From positions 32,005,133 through 32,069,132 of the forward strand of contig NC_092346.1 of NCBI RefSeq assembly GCF_963676685.1: a DNA stretch of 64,000 nucleotides, read 5' to 3'. Source of the stretch: Mytilus edulis (taxonomy: Eukaryota > Mollusca > Bivalvia > Mytilida > Mytilidae). Each line of letters opens with the position of its first letter. The stretch's first letter is position 1. A model generated the notes under the pieces. The model saw only the letters and a list, made by a program, of their open reading frames with translations. It was not told the origin of the DNA and searched no databases. This document shows, in pieces, positions 11,244 through 22,704 of the stretch. A program made the translations under genes and the position numbers.

Positions 11244-11766
11244 TCATATCAAAAAATTTATAAAGCCAAACAATTACAAAGTTGAAGATAAGGTATGAAA
11301 CTATTTTTAAACTTTGAGGAAGTGAAATCTTTTGGAATCACCGACATTGAACATGAAAAAAAACATAAATGAGTCCTCAAAACCATTAGGGCTATTCCAT
11401 TAAAATGTATATGGGAGGTTAGTAAGGGACTTTTAAAATATCCCTACAACCAAGAACCATTTTGTAGATAATTTTGAATAATAGTAATAGAAGCATACTG
11501 AGAAAAGACCCATGACCCACATTCAATAATTAAACTTCTCTTCCTACCGTCCCACTAACATTTTAATGGAATAACCCTTAATGGATATTTTATATGATAT
11601 GGCCTCTAGAAATCCAAGATTTTCAACAGTTTATCATTGATCCATATGAGGAATACATGTAGTTTATCCTGCTTGCACTATTTCAGTAACCATGCTTCTA
11701 TCCAAGTGAGTAATTTTGAAGCCTCAAGTTTATTTTATTTTACATTTTCTATTTTGATATATTCAG

Positions 11767-11894
11767 GAGGACCAGTACCCCATTGAGAGATACCGATGAT
11801 TCTGATCACCAATGTAAAGATCATACTGGAGGGATAGTGGTTATAGCCTTCAATACTAAATCAGAGAGAACAATACATAGAGGCACATGTTTAG
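11767..11894 (+). CDS. EIF2AK4: GCN2 exon: start of pseudokinase domain
   Basis: 128 nt (phase 2 in, 1 out), acceptor ATATATTCAG, donor GTAATG. It encodes RTSTPLRDTDDSDHQ, then GGIVVIAFNTKSERTIHRG, equivalent to the CEILYFNMGSPDQLMVHKGKC strands of human GCN2. The final ~86 nt with the donor are repeated three more times immediately downstream (11916-12221). Those copies lack an acceptor and their 107-nt period would break the frame, so this first copy is taken as the exon. Confidence 0.88.
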
Positions 11895-11904
11895 GTAATG
11901 TTTT

Positions 11905-12222
11905 ATAATACATCCCCAATGTAAAGATCATACTGGAGGGATAGTGGTTATAGCCTTCAATACTAAATCAGAGAGAACAATACATAGAGGCACATGTTTA
12001 GGTAATGTTTTATAATACATCCCCAATATAAAGACCATACTGGAGGGATAGTGGTTATAGCCTTCAATACTAAATCAGAGAGAACAATACATAGAGGCAC
12101 ATGTTTAGGTAATGTTTTATAATACATCCCCAATGTAAAGATCATACTGGAGGGATAGTGGTTATAGCCTTCAATACTAAATCAGAGAGAACAATACATA
12201 GAGGCACATGTTTAGGTAATGT
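11905..12222 (+). repeat. Three tandem partial copies of a GCN2 exon end
   Basis: A 107-bp unit starts at CCAATGTAAAGATCATACTG (11809 in the exon; 11916, 12023 and ~12129 in the copies). Each copy contains the last ~86 nt of the exon 11767-11894, its GTAATG donor and ~20 nt of intron. No copy has an acceptor. The array is nearly identical throughout, so it is recent. Confidence 0.9.
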
Positions 12223-12454
12223 TTTCACTTTATCCATCCCATTGTTTAGAAGTGTAAAGTGGGTAAATGCACAATTTTTCATAAACAAATGTACAGAATT
12301 AAATGAATGTACAGAATTTGTCATCGAAATTTTTATGAGAAAATATAGTATTTTTTTCTCTCGAAATTATGTTTGGATATTTATGCAGGAAATGGTCTGT
12401 ATATCAGTTGGCAGAACTTGATACCTAACAGTTTGGTTTGGTTTTAATGCTTCA

Positions 12455-12805
12455 CTAGGTTAAACATATTTATTTATAGTGGATTGGGAAACAAGTTTTG
12501 CAACTTATATTAATCCCTTTCCACTTTGCAGGTGCGAGTGCTGCCTTGTAGCGGCATTAGCTTGCTCTTTTTCGAAATCTACAAGGGTGTCTTTAACGTG
12601 CATGAGATATGTCTCTCTCTGAACACAGGTCACACATTCATCATCCCCTTCTGACGGACTATCATCCTTTCCTCAAGACCATACTCGCAAATGGTGTCAA
12701 GGGAGAGCTGAAAATTCAATCTCTGAAATTTTCATTCTGGAACGGGAATCGAATCAGGTACCTTTGTGTTAGTTGTCCGCTGCACTAACCACTACTCCAC
12801 GGCTT
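12455..12805 (-). mobile_element. tRNA-derived SINE
   Basis: On the minus strand the head (from ~12803) reads GCCGTGGAGTAGTGGTTAGT with an A-box, and ~45 nt on TGATTCGATTCCCGTTCC with a B-box (pol III internal promoter). The body runs to ~12455, ending CCACTATAAATAAATATGTT. The same 3' end appears at ~58236-58310 on the + strand, supporting a retroposed family. Confidence 0.8.
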
Positions 12806-12879
12806 CACTGTTTTTCTACAAAGCACAGGACAGTAAGGAGTGTTTGAAACTGCAACACTATTATTGTCTTTTGATGTTG

Positions 12880-13060
12880 AATGTCCATTCATCCATATTT
12901 ATTTATTTTGTGTTAATGATTGGATTGTCAGTTTTCCTATCGAAGGTCAGTGGTTTTCTCTGGGCACTAGGCTTCCTCCACCAACAAGAACTGGCCACCA
13001 TGAAATAGCCTAAATGCGGTGCTTAAAAGTGGCGTTAAAACACCAAAAATCAAATAAAAA
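12880..13060 (+). repeat. SINE-like repeat, second copy of the 3280 family
   Basis: GGATTGTCAGTTTTCCTATC near 12922, GGCTTCCTCCACCAACAAGA and a GGCGTTAAAACACC tail repeat the element at 3280-3420. Confidence 0.6.
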
Positions 13061-13074
13061 TCCATATTTATTAG

Positions 13075-13860
13075 GGCCCCGCCTTTAGGCGGGTCGCCCT
13101 ATAGTGATCAGTCTGTCCGTCCGTCCGTCCGTCCGTCCGTCCGAATCTAGAGAACCATTATGATTTCATACTTTATACTTTACATGTTTATTAACCACCA
13201 CCAGAGGGCGTGTCATGATGTATGTACAAGTTCCTAGGTCAAAGGCGGGTCACCCTATAGTGATCAGTCTGTCCGTCGGTCAGTCCGTCCGTAACACTTT
13301 AACTTTGTGTCCGCTCCATATCTAGAGAACCATTATGATTTCATACTTTATACTTTACATGTCTATTAACCACCACCAGAGGGCGTGTCATGATGTATGT
13401 ACAACTTCCTAGGTCAAAGGTCAAGGTAAGAAAACTTTGGTTTCAGTTGACAACCCTGTGTCCTGTGGTGAAGATCATGTCCGCTCTATAGCTTGAGAAC
13501 CGTTATGATTTCAAAGTTAATACTTGACATGTATATGAACCAACACCAGAGGGTGTGTCATAATTTATGAACGACTGCCTAGGGCAAAGTTAAAGGTCAA
13601 AAACTATGGTTTCAGTTGACAACCCCATGTCCTATGGTAAAGATCGTGTCCGCTCTATATCTTGAGAACCGTTATCATTTCAAAGTTTATACTTGACATG
13701 TATATAAACCAACACCAAAGGGTGTGTCATAATTTATTTACAACTTCCTAGGTCAAAGGTCAAGGTCAAAAACTTTGATTTCAGTTGACAAACCCATGTC
13801 CTATGGTAAAGATACAATTTTTTAATGCACATTATTCACAGCGGGGCCCACAGAGATGGC
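13075..13860. mobile_element. GGGCCCCGCC-bounded element with ~180-bp tandem repeats
   Basis: Starts GGGCCCCGCCTTTAGGCGGG and ends GCGGGGCCCAC near 13850 (inverted ends), with a (TCCG)n tract and about four diverged repeats of a unit containing GAGAACCATTATGATTTCAT and CACCAGAGGGCGTGTCAT. Similar in layout to the element at 2141-2980. Non-coding. Confidence 0.65.
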
Positions 13861-13929
13861 TCCCATCTCAATGATATCTAGTTTATTTTGTGTTAATGAT
13901 TGGATTGATAATTGGCTCCTTGACAGTTA

Positions 13930-14180
13930 ATATGCAAATTTATTTTAAGAGAACATATGTTTTTGTAGGTCATAGTGTCCTTGGTAGTACAGTGTATGCT
14001 GGGATAGATACAGCCAATGGAGAATTAGTAGCTTTATGCAAATGAATTTTAACAGAATATTTGTTTTTGTAGGTCATAGCGTCCATGGTAGTACAGTGTA
14101 TGCTGGGATAGATACATCCAGCAGAGAATTAGTAGCTTTATGCAAATTAATTTTAACAGAATATATTTGTTTTTTTTTAG
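13930..14180 (+). repeat. Two partial tandem copies of a GCN2 exon start
   Basis: Units at 13969 and 14073 (104 and 108 bp from the next) carry TTTTTGTAG and ~70 nt of the exon at 14181, then run into TTAGTAGCTTTATGCAAAT intron-like sequence. They provide two extra acceptors upstream of the real exon. Confidence 0.88.
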
Positions 14181-14341
14181 GTCATAGCGTCCATGGAAGT
14201 ACGGTGTATGCTGGGATAGATACAGCCAATGGAGAATTAGTAGCTATATCAGAATGGGTTTTAAAGTGGCGCCATATAAAACAGAAGAGAACTCAAAGAG
14301 TTGATTATGAAGATAAGGAGGGTGCTACTTACTTAAAACAG
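14181..14341 (+). CDS. EIF2AK4: GCN2 exon: pseudokinase N-lobe
   Basis: 161 nt (phase 1 in, 0 out), acceptor in a T-run ending TTTAG, donor GTAAAT. It encodes GHSVHGSTVYAGIDTANGEL, then SEWVLKWRHIKQKR and EGATYLKQ, aligning with LGKLVYNALETATGGFVLLYEWVLQWQ of vertebrate GCN2. Two partial upstream copies (13969 and 14073) carry their own AG acceptor and the first ~70 nt but no donor; only this copy is complete. Confidence 0.9.
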
Positions 14342-14660
14342 GTAAATGAAAAAAATGCGTTCAAAACCTAATTGGTTTACGTCAAAAAATGAAATAAATA
14401 AGAATTTAAACATTCTATCAGTGTCTAAGTAGTTTGATTCATTCTAGTTTTTTCCAAGCAGCTTTTTTCATGATCTTTCAAATAAAAAAACTACATTAAT
14501 CTTACAATTTAGATAATCAAACCAGTGGCATATCCAGAACTTTTTGTAAGGAGGGGGGGGGGTGCTCGCTCCTGTCACGCTTCAGTGATTCCCTATATAA
14601 TCAACCAAATTTTTCCCACAGGGCCCACCTGGATCCACCTATGCAAACACTGATTATTAT

Positions 14661-17281
14661 GAGGAAAGGTTTTGTCAATTTCTCTTTCTCAATTACTCAC
14701 TGACTATACATATACATTTTTGTAGTGAAAGATCGTCATAAAAAATGTGAAAATTCAAAAATTTTGCATGCATAAAAACATTTAAGATTTACCAAAAATG
14801 TCATCGTAATTTCCAACCTCAAAATCATCTGTCCACACACTGACAGTTTTATTTAAAGTTATGTAAGGAGAAATCTTATATATAAATATACAGTGTAACC
14901 TGTGTTATCCAACATAGAGGGGGGATAGGAGGGGTCATGATCCCAAAATCCCAGGCTTAAAAACACGAAATCCTGAGGTCCCGAATTTAAATAAATAAAA
15001 ATACCGGATCCCGAAATTCGAAAAAAAGAATTTCCGGATCCCGAAGGGGTATGTCCTGAAATCCCGAGCTTAAAAACACCCGATCCCAGAGTCCCGATAA
15101 AGGTCCTATCCCCCCTCAACATACTGGGGGACCAAAAAAAGTCTGATTAAGCATTGTGTCCCAACACTGAGGTTTTTTTCTGCAAAGATAGCCCTATTTT
15201 GGGACCCGAAAAATGTGTTGGTTAAAGCAGGATGTTGGAATAGTCAGGTGTCGGATTAGGCGGGTTACTCTGTATTTGCAAACAAGGAAAGTGACAATGT
15301 CAGCTATAATTAACTGAGGTTGTAGTCTTCTATCAGGTACCATACTATGCACCGTAGGTTGTAGTCAGTTTAATGAGCATACACATTATACATGTCTCCC
15401 TTGTGGCTAATATACATTTAAAAATTAGAGTTATTTCCCTTTGAATATAAAATTTTCCGTTTGCATATCTTCTTATGTAGTTGTCATTTACTTTGTATGG
15501 ATGAGATTTATACATGTGAAACATGAAAAAAATGTGGGTATGTGTAAATGAGACAGCAACCCAATGACATAAATAACTTAAAACCATCTAGAGGTCAGTT
15601 TACAATCTTCCTCAATTATGCAGATGTCTATACAACAATTAAAGCTCTAAATTGTGTTGAGGGTAGAACAGCTGACAATATAATAAACAAGAACCATCAT
15701 AGATCTGCCAGTTACACCTAATTCTAATATCATACACAGTTTTCAGTTGGCTGTTCAGACTTTTTTGTAGAATTTATACTTGCATCTTAGTAGACAATCT
15801 TGCGTTCTTTCCCCAACGGTGGTTTATTGTATAAAATCTTAATAATATTAAAGAACTATTTATTTTTAACCTACTGTATATTCATTTAATTTCCTTGGTA
15901 CCTATTTTCGTAGATTAAGAAAAACGTACTTGTTGGTGGATAGTTGAGGAAAGGTTTTGTCGATTTCTCTTTCTCAATTACTCACTGACTATAAATATAG
16001 TGAAAGATCGTCATAAAAAATGTGAAAATTCAAAAATTTTGCATGCAAAAAAACATTTAAGATTTACCAAAAATGTCATCGTAATTTACAACCTCAAAAT
16101 CATCTGTCCACACACTGACAGTTTTATTTAAAGTTATGTAAAAAGAAATCTTATATATAAATATACAGTGTAACCTGTGTTATCCAACATAGAGGGGGGA
16201 TAGGAGGGGTCATGATCCCAAAATCCCAGGCTTAAAAACACGAAATCTCGAGGTCCCGAATTTAAATAAATAAAAATCCCGGATCCCGAAATTCGAAAAA
16301 AAGAATTCCTGGATCCCGAAGGGGTATGTCCTGAAATTCCGAGCTTAAAAACACCCAATCCCGGAGTCCCGATAAAGGTCCTATCCCCCCTCAACATACT
16401 GGGGGACCCAAAAAAAGTCTTATTAAGCATGGTGTCGCAATACTGTGTTTTTTTTCTGCAAAGATAGCCCTATTTTGGAACCTGAAAAATGTTTTGGTTA
16501 AAGCAGGATGTTGGAATACTCAGGTGACGGATTAGGCAGGTTACTCTGTATTTGCAAACAAGGAAAGTGACAATGTCAGCTATAATTAACTGATGTTGTA
16601 GTCTTCTATGGTCGGGTTGTTGTCTCTTTGGCACATTCCCCATTTCCATTCTCAATTTTATATTCTATCAGGTACCATACTATGCACCGTAGGTTGTAGT
16701 CAGTTTAAAGAGCATACACATTATACATGTCTCCCTTGTTGCTAATATACATTTAAAAATCAGAGTTATTTCCCTTTGAATATAAATTTTTCGGTTTGCA
16801 TATACATCTTCTTGTGTAGTTGCTATTTATTTTGTATGGATGAGATTTATACATGTGAAAAATAGAAATGTGGGTATGTGTAAATGAGACAGCAACCCAA
16901 TGACATAAATAACTAAAAACCATCTAGAGGTCAGTTTACAATCTTCCTCAATTATGCAGATGTCTATACAACAATTAAAGCTCTAAATTGTGCTGAGGGT
17001 AGAACAGCTGACAATATAATAAACAAGAACCATCATAGATCTGCCAGTTACACCTAATTCTAATATCATACACAGTTTTCAGTTGGCTGTTCAGACTTTT
17101 TTGTCGAATTTATACTTGCATCTTAGTAGACAATCTTGCGTTCTTTCCCCAACGGTGGTTTATTGTATAAAATCTTAATAATATTAAAGAACTATTTATT
17201 TTTAACCTACTGTATATTCATTTAATTTCCTTGGTACCTATTTTCGTAGATTAAGAAAAACGTACATGTTGGTGGATAGTT
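14661..17281. repeat. 1.3 kb tandem duplication in a GCN2 intron
   Basis: Copy 1 (14661-15945) and copy 2 (15946-17281) start GAGGAAAGGTTTTGTC and end GTTGGTGGATAGTT. Both contain a CCCGAAATCCCGA-rich repeat (~14880-15125 and ~16150-16410). Copy 2 has a 59-nt insertion at 16610 that copy 1 lacks. Confidence 0.9.
16610..16662 (+). mobile_element. 53-nt Naiad-type 3'-tail insertion
   Basis: Begins GGTCGGGTTGTTGTCTCTTT and ends CATTTCCATTCTCAATTTTA. It is flanked by TTCTAT (16604-16609 and 16663-16668), which occurs once at the empty site in copy 1 of the tandem duplication. The sequence matches the 3' terminus of the retroelement at 52298-52350 (minus). Confidence 0.8.
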
Positions 17282-17484
17282 GATTTCGTGAATTTGCAAA
17301 AGGCTGCATACAAGCCTATAGAAAATTTATCCTTCGTAGAACATTTAATTTGGTGGTTCACCTTTTTCACCAAAATTGGTATCCACAATTGATAATGAAT
17401 CCACAGTATTAAGAGTGTATATTTGTATATAAAAAAAGTACTAGGCTTATTTACATATTGAATTTCTTGCTTTCTTTATTCCAG

Positions 17485-17595
17485 ATTACAAGCATTGAAC
17501 AAGAAATACACAGCTTGATTCGATTACGACATAAAAATCTTATTCACTACTTAGCTATAAAGTATATACAGGAAGCTGGGAAATGTACAGTTTAT
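17485..17595 (+). CDS. EIF2AK4: GCN2 exon: pseudokinase alphaC helix region
   Basis: 37 codons in phase 0, acceptor TTTATTCCAG, donor GTAAGT. The peptide ITSIEQEIHSLIRLRHKNLI and HYLAIKYIQEAGKCTVY corresponds to ETEFNSLVKLSHPNVVRYLAMNL of human GCN2. The donor opens the ~40.3 kb intron that contains the B-box gene array. Confidence 0.93.
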
Positions 17596-17599
17596 GTAA

Positions 17600-18185
17600 G
17601 TTAATATTTTTATGGACATGATTTACATATTATCAAGATAGGAGAGAAATAAAGAATTAAGCAATTTTTTGATAAATGTCAGAATTTTGGTTGAAAATAA
17701 ATTGTAACAGAACAATGTTAGAGATGGGACTCATTGGGGTCTAAGCGTGATGTGGGATTGGCTGATTTTTTTTAAGCATGACACATGAAAGTCAAATGAT
17801 TAAGTGTGAAAACGGGAAACGAAGACAGGCGGGACATGGGTAATTACATGTGCTCTTATGGCAACGAGAAGTGGGATATAGAGTTCTCACTAAACAATAA
17901 GTGGGATCTGGGATTAGACCCCACAAGGAGACCTTGTTAGAGATCCTCGTTACTAGTGTAGATAAGAAGCAGATTCAGTATTTTCATATGTGCCACAGGA
18001 AATCCTGATCTATATGATTAGAATTGCTGCATGTTAATCTCAATTATACTGCTAATAAGTATTTAGATGAACCTGTTATCAACTTGTAAAATCAGTTCAG
18101 CAGAATATGGAAAATATATAAATGGAATGTACATATGATACCCTTGAAATGCACTGTTCCTGTCAAATGCCAAACACAACAATTT
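17600..18185. other. Start of the 40 kb intron, nothing recognised
   Basis: AT-rich intron. A GGGATNNG-like motif (GTGGGATTGG, GTGGGATATAG, GTGGGATCTGGG) recurs at 17750-17920, suggesting an old degenerate repeat. Confidence 0.4.
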
Positions 18186-18784
18186 TTATGCCCCATTTAT
18201 TATTCCCCGATTATGGGCATTATGTTTTCTGATCTGTGGGTCTGTTTGTCTGTCCGTCCGTCCATTAGTTAGTTTGTCCTGCTTCAGGTGAAAGTTTTTG
18301 GCCTCAAGTCTGTGCGACAGCTCATTTTTGTTAGAATTTTAAGCACCTGGAGTCTGGGCCTCTGTTTCTTTTTCGTGTTTCATATTCATTTTTTGGAGCC
18401 TTGAGTCTGGGTGTCAGATAATTTTTCATGGATCATTTCAAAGCAAAGCTTTTTGAAATTGTCCAGTACAATACATCTCAATCTGATCATGTATGCCTAC
18501 ATTTTACAGTTGCCTCAGTTGTTCAATGTAACATGCCCAAATAAACTACTTGAGACCATGAATATCATTTCATGTATCACAAACTCATTTTTCTTTTGAT
18601 CGTCAAATTTTCAGAAACATTCAGGATGAGATTCATTATATTTTGTATATTTGTTATTGTGTAGCCTGACATCAAATCTAGCAACCTATAGAAATGAACT
18701 GACATTTTCTTTTATGTTAGTTTGATATCTATCAGTTATACAGTATATGAAGACTCTAAGCATGTTAGTTATTATGAATAAATG

Positions 18785-20548
18785 ATATACTGGTCGTCGT
18801 CTGTCTTCGTCGGCCGTTGTCGTCGTCGTCGTCCGTCGCCGTCGTCGTCCTGGTTAACTTTTACAAAAATCTTCTCCTCTGAAACTACTTGGCCAAATTT
18901 AACCAAACTTGGCCACAATCATCATTGGGGTATCTAGTTTAAAAAATGTGTCCGATGCCCCACCAAACCAACCAAGATGGCCGCCATGTCTAAAAATAGA
19001 ACATAGGGGTAAAATGCAGTTTTTGGCTTATAACTCAAAACCAAAGCATTTAGAGCAAATCTGACATGGGGTAATATTGTTCATCAGGTCAAGATCTATC
19101 TGCCCTGAAATTTTCAGATGAATCAGACATTTCGTTGTTGGGTTGCTGCCCCTGAAATGGTAATTTTAAGGAAATTTTGCAGTTTTTGGTTATTATCTTG
19201 AATATTATTATAGATAGAGATAAACTGTAAACAGCAATAATGTTCAGCAAAGTAAGATCTACAAATAAGTCAACATGACCAAACTGGAGTTATTGCCCTT
19301 TATAGTCAATTTTTAACCATTTTTAACTCACCTGGCCCGAAGCATTTAGAGCAAATCTGTCATGGAGTAAAATTGTTTATCAGGTCAACATTTATCTGCT
19401 CTGAAATTTTTAGATGAATCGGACAACCAGCTGTTGGGTTGCTGACCCTGAATTGTTAGTTTTAAGGAAATTTTGCTGTTTTTGGTCATTATCTTGAATA
19501 TTATTATTGATAGAGATAAACTGTAAACAACAATAATGTTTAGCAAAGTAAGATTTACAAATAAGTCAACAGGACCGAAATGGTCAATTGACCCCCTTAG
19601 GAGTTATTGTTCTTTATAGTCAATTTTAACAATTTTCATAAAATTTGTAAATTTTTACTAACATTTTCCACTGAAACTAATGGGCCAAGTTCATTATAGA
19701 TAGAGATAATTTTAAGCAGCAAGAATGTTCAGTAAAGTAAGATGTACAAACACATTACAAACACATCACCATCACCAAAACACAATTTTGTCATGAATCC
19801 ATCTGCTTCCTTTAATATTCACATAGACCAAGGTGAGCGACACAGGCTCTTTAGAGCCTCTAGTTCGTAAATCTTAGTAATCTTTTAGAAAAATCTTCTC
19901 CTCTGAAACTACTGGGCCAAATTTAACCAATCATCATTGGTTTAAAAAATGTGTCCGGTGACCCGGCCAACCAACCAAGATGGCCGCCATGGCTTAAAAT
20001 AGAACATAGGGGGTAACATGCAGTTTTTGGCTTATAACTCAAAAACCAAAGCATTAAGAGCAAATCTGACAGGAAGTAAAATTGTTGATCAGGTCACAAT
20101 CTATCTGCCCTGGAATTTTCAGATGAATCGGATAATCGGTTGTTAGGTTGCTGCCCCTGAATTGGTAATTTTGAGGAAATTTTGCTGTTTTTTTGTTTTT
20201 ATCTAGATAGAGATAAACTGTAAACAGCAATAATGTACAGCAAAGTAAGAACCAAAAATAAGTCAGTATGACCAAAATAGTCAATTGACCCCCTACGGAG
20301 TTATTGCCCTTTATAGTCAATTTTTAACAATTTTCTTAAAATTTGAAGATTTTCAATAACATTTTCCACAGAAAGTACTGTTATAGATAGAGATAATTGT
20401 AAGCAGCAAGAATGTTTAGTAAAGTAGGATCTATAAACACATCACCATCATCAAAACACAATTTTGTCATGAATCCATCTGTGTCCATTGTTTAATATTC
20501 ACATAGACCAAGGTGAGCAACACAGGCTCTTTAGAGCCTCTAGTTTAT
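18785..20548. mobile_element. Two tandem diverged copies of a dispersed bivalve repeat
   Basis: Copy 1 (~18785-19865) opens with a (GTC)n tract and closes GGTGAGCGACACAGGCTCTTTAGAGCC; copy 2 (~19866-20548) repeats it. Internal landmarks AAACTACTGGGCCAAATT, CAAGATGGCCGCCATG and AGATAGAGATAAACTGTAAA recur at 27776-28480, 31320-31515, 37860-38580 and 40490-41025. Non-coding. Confidence 0.7.
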
Positions 20549-20559
20549 AGCTAGTTTTC

Positions 20560-21520
20560 AGTCTCAGTGGATGAGTTGTCTAAGTAGTTCATCTACACTA
20601 GCAAGTCAACATTGAGGTTGTGAGTTTCAACTCAATTTGGCAAGGTGCTTTTGACTCAGATTTCAATTGACTAGAATGGAGTTTGCTTGCTTTAGGTTGG
20701 TGGGTCTCTGTTGTTACTCGTGTTTTCTTCACCAATAAAACTAATCACTGTAGTATAGCTAATTGTCAGAAAAGTGGTGTTAGACACCAACACTCAATCA
20801 ATTGAATTACCAGTAATTGGCCGCTTGGTTTGTGGGGCTCTATTGGTACTCCTACTTTCTCCACCAATAAACTGGACACGAAACAGAGCCAAAGGTGAAA
20901 GTTGTGTTAAACCCCAACAATCAATCATCAAACAACCAGTAATTAAGTGGATGTTTAGGGTCCCTGTTGGTACTCCTGCTGCCTCAAGTCTTAAAACTGA
21001 ACACGAAACAGAGCCAAAGGTGAAAGTTGTGTTAAACCCCAACAATCAATCAATCAAGCAACCAGTAATTAAGTGGATGTTTAGGGTCCCTGTTGGTACT
21101 CCTGCTGCCTCAAGTCTTAAAACTGAACACGAAACAGAGCCAAAGGTGAAAGTTGTGTTAAACCCCAACAATCAATCAATCAAGCAACCAGTAATTAAGT
21201 GGATGTTTAGGGTCCCTGTTGGTACTCCTGCTGCCTCAAGTCTTAAAACTGAACACGAAACAGAGCCAAAGGTGAAAGTTGTGTTAAACCCCAACAATCA
21301 ATCAATCAAACAACCAGTAATTTGACAGAATTTGGTTGGTCTCTGTTTGTGCTTTTTCACCAATAAAACTGATTACTTAATATAGCCAAGTGTGAAGGTG
21401 GTGTTAAACGCCAACAATTAATCAATCAAGCAACCAGTAATTGGGAATATTTTTCAGGGATATCTGTTGATACTCCTGCTTCCTCCACAAATAAAATTAA
21501 TCAATTGAACAATATGAACT
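20560..21520 (+). mobile_element. tRNA-derived SINE with (AATC)n tails, repeated
   Basis: The head at ~20565-20640 looks tRNA-like (TGGATGAGTTGTCTAAGTAG as A-box region, GAGGTTGTGAGTTTCAACTC as B-box region). The body has CACCAATAAAACTAATCACT and ends in AACAATCAATCAATCAA. Several body copies follow in series. Equivalent heads are at ~31800 and ~41310, and a diverged one at ~47225. Confidence 0.7.
20930..21325 (+). repeat. 126-bp tandem array, about three units
   Basis: Near-identical units starting AAGTGGATGTTTAGGGTCCC, each containing one SINE body and (AATC)n tail. Because 126 is a multiple of 3 the array stays open in frame, but the encoded 42-residue repeat is an artefact of the SINE sequence. 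Confidence 0.85.
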
Positions 21521-22020
21521 TTCATTTCTACCTGTGATGACTGCTTAAGGGGGCTCGCGGGTATAAACCAAATTGTTTTCCTTATATAGGATTTCCCTAT
21601 ATTTTTCTATAAATGAACTTCATCTTATACTTAATAGAAATATAGAATAAAAACATGGGGTCACCGTTCATTTAATCTCACAATCTGCCTTCGAGAGAAG
21701 TATACATTTTTGTAAAATTACTTTTTTTCTGTTGAACTAATAGGAGAAATAAAGATAATATCGAAATAAAAAAAGAACGTAATTACAGAAATCACCCAAA
21801 TTTTACAATAGAGTAGTTTAAGTACAGCTTATTTAAAAAAAATAATTAAAAATTATAGGTCACCGATGAGTCAACAAAGATATTTCAATTTTAATGTAAA
21901 AAAAAATGGCATTTTTGCACCAAAGGGAGATAATTTGGAGCTTTTTTGATGATAAATATATTTTGAAAGTCATCTGGGGTCAAAACGAATTAATTTTTTG
22001 GAATGATTTTTGCAGTTTAA

Positions 22021-22704
22021 AGGGGCACTAGCTACGATATATATAAAAAAATAAAGTATGATTTTTTTTAGATCAATCATTAATCAAATTGGAATAATGA
22101 AATAATAATTTGCTTTTAGCAATCAATTTCCTTTAATTTTGTTGAAATAAGCGATTAAACATAATTTTTGACTGATTCACTTGCAAGTGAAAACGTCATC
22201 ATCATTCTAACCGGTATTAATGTGAACTTCAAGTTAACCCCTAGCTAGAGATTGACAACGCATGCATTGTACGTGTACTGGTTATTTAAAGAAAAAGAAT
22301 GTCAACCATGAAAGTGAAACTACGGTAAATCATTTGATTACTAATTCGATGCACATAAAATCATTCTTATATGGTTAAAAACAATGAGAAACATCTATTT
22401 TTAATCTATAAAACAAAATCAAACAGACCTATAAAAATGCAATTGCACGTGTTTGTTTAATCTATTCGTATCTTTATTTTTGTTTACATCGCTTATATGG
22501 TAATATGAGTTCAAATGGATAGTTAATTAGATGGCGTCTGGACTAAAATACACACGAAACGAACCTATATATTATCTACCCAATGCTCTGTAAACTGTTT
22601 ATTTTAGACTTTTGATAGTTTGGATAAATGTTTTACATTGTCATAAACCAAATATGAGAATTTGAGTCAAATCGGTTACAATGAATTTGACAGCTAGTGC
22701 CCCT
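22021..22704. mobile_element. 684-bp TTAA-flanked MITE, unit A only
   Basis: Inverted ends AGGGGCACTAGCT (22021-22033) and AGCTAGTGCCCCT (22692-22704), flanked by TTAA at 22017-22020 and 22705-22708. Unit C has the empty site with one TTAA at ~42857 (TTTGCAGTTTAATAAAGTAA). No coding capacity. piggyBac-type by target site; the transposase source is not in the window. Confidence 0.85.

Larger units (their letters stand above)
10828..11290 (-). mobile_element. Retrozyme-like tandem repeat (one unit plus partial unit)
   Basis: Two hammerhead-bearing units repeat with a 342-nt period (landmark GTACGCCAGACGC at 10856 and 11198). The second unit is cut short near 11290. On the minus strand each unit has the hammerhead at one end and a conserved hairpin region (11095-11160, with GGACGAAACGTCC) about 230 nt away. 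Tandem hammerhead repeats of this size are what animal retrozymes look like. Confidence 0.75.

Noticed and set aside
14036-14341. Read-through protein joining the two partial exon copies to the real exon
   Set aside because: The open frame results from duplication of coding sequence with intervening intron; splice sites explain it better.
20774-21325. 183-codon frame with a 42-residue repeat
   Set aside because: It is the 126-bp SINE-derived tandem array read in frame; the period is a multiple of 3, nothing more. Absent from units B and C.
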